From JALZUE01 sp051251725 (GTDB taxonomy: Bacteria > Pseudomonadota > Gammaproteobacteria > Enterobacterales > Alteromonadaceae), in the NCBI GenBank assembly GCA_051251725.1, contig JBPOFN010000006.1:75589-139588 (forward strand): a DNA stretch of 64,000 nucleotides, given 5' to 3'. The notes beneath the pieces were generated by a model. It did not search any database and had not been told where the DNA came from. It saw only the letters and a program-made list of their open reading frames with translations. A program made the position numbers and the translations under genes. Below, piece after piece: positions 63,867 to 64,000 of this stretch. The stretch's first letter is position 1. Each line of letters opens with the position of its first letter.

Positions 63867-64000
63867 TAGTTAGCAATTCACAGGAATGAAGTGGTTTTTA
63901 AATTCATGACAATAAACAGAACAATTGTAAACGTCCGGCCAACAGCACATTTCCTGAATTAATCTTTCAATTTAAAGTTGCTCTAATTTATTTTATTGGA

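Noticed and set aside
1..64000. CRISPR array, prophage, integrative element, tRNA or rRNA genes
   Set aside because: No regularly spaced direct repeats, integrase, capsid-type gene or RNA gene signature was seen; mobile DNA is limited to one IS relic and miniature repeats.

Overview
The window looks like a chromosomal segment of a marine gammaproteobacterium. An Alteromonadales / Colwelliaceae-type bacterium (Colwellia, Thalassotalea) is my best guess. The basis is low GC, long AT-rich spacers, many lipoproteins, a PEP-CTERM protein, a lone TonB-dependent receptor without a SusD partner, and many short dispersed repeats. Nearly all of it is one large catabolic island for a sulfated, fucose-rich algal or echinoderm polysaccharide (fucoidan, sulfated fucan or galactofucan).

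Layout. 0-2.5 kb: S1 sulfatase plus DUF1080 lipoprotein, closed by a strong terminator and followed by an IS110-family remnant. 3.2-12.4 kb: an IclR regulator, two small lipoproteins, and an eight-gene operon for non-phosphorylative L-fucose catabolism (UxaA-type dehydratase in two subunits, aldo/keto reductase, lactonase, SDR, FucP permease, mutarotase, FAH-family hydrolase). 13.1-19.7 kb: operon of sulfatase, SGNH hydrolase, GH29 and a Tat-exported beta-helix GH141-like enzyme. 20.4-24.9 kb: five accessory genes (Sel1/TonB-like protein, periplasmic binding protein, three small exported proteins). 25.3-35.4 kb: a divergent pair of operons (GH97 and sulfatase leftward; sulfatase, GH36-like enzyme and a broken GH97 rightward) around a perfect 16-bp palindrome. 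36-37.6 kb: surface lipoprotein with Ig-like and BspA-like repeats. 38.7-46.8 kb: three sulfatases and a GH95 alpha-L-fucosidase. 46.9-58.2 kb: a cohesin-like PEP-CTERM protein beside four tandem endo-fucanase-like enzymes (GH168-like, family by recall) with different accessory modules. 58.8-63 kb: ThuA-like protein and TonB-dependent receptor.

Working model (inference): the GH168-like enzymes cut the backbone outside the cell. The receptor imports oligosaccharides. Seven sulfatases and the GH29/GH95/GH141/GH97/GH36 exo-enzymes strip sulfate, fucose and side sugars in the periplasm. FucP takes up L-fucose, which the operon converts through lactone, fuconate and keto-deoxy acids to pyruvate and L-lactate. 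The fucI/fucK/fucA isomerase route is absent from the window.

The most unusual points are: (1) two fucanase-like enzymes ending in type I dockerin-like double calcium loops, encoded directly beside a cohesin-like, PEP-CTERM-sorted protein; (2) a roughly 180-residue module of unknown function that has moved between N- and C-termini in the fucanase paralogues; (3) sulfatases with C-A-S-S-R and C-M-A-S-R in place of C-x-P-x-R; (4) a GH97 gene broken by a MITE-like insert and two frameshifts; (5) several dispersed miniature repeats at operon borders. No tRNA, rRNA, CRISPR array, integrase or intact transposase was recognised.
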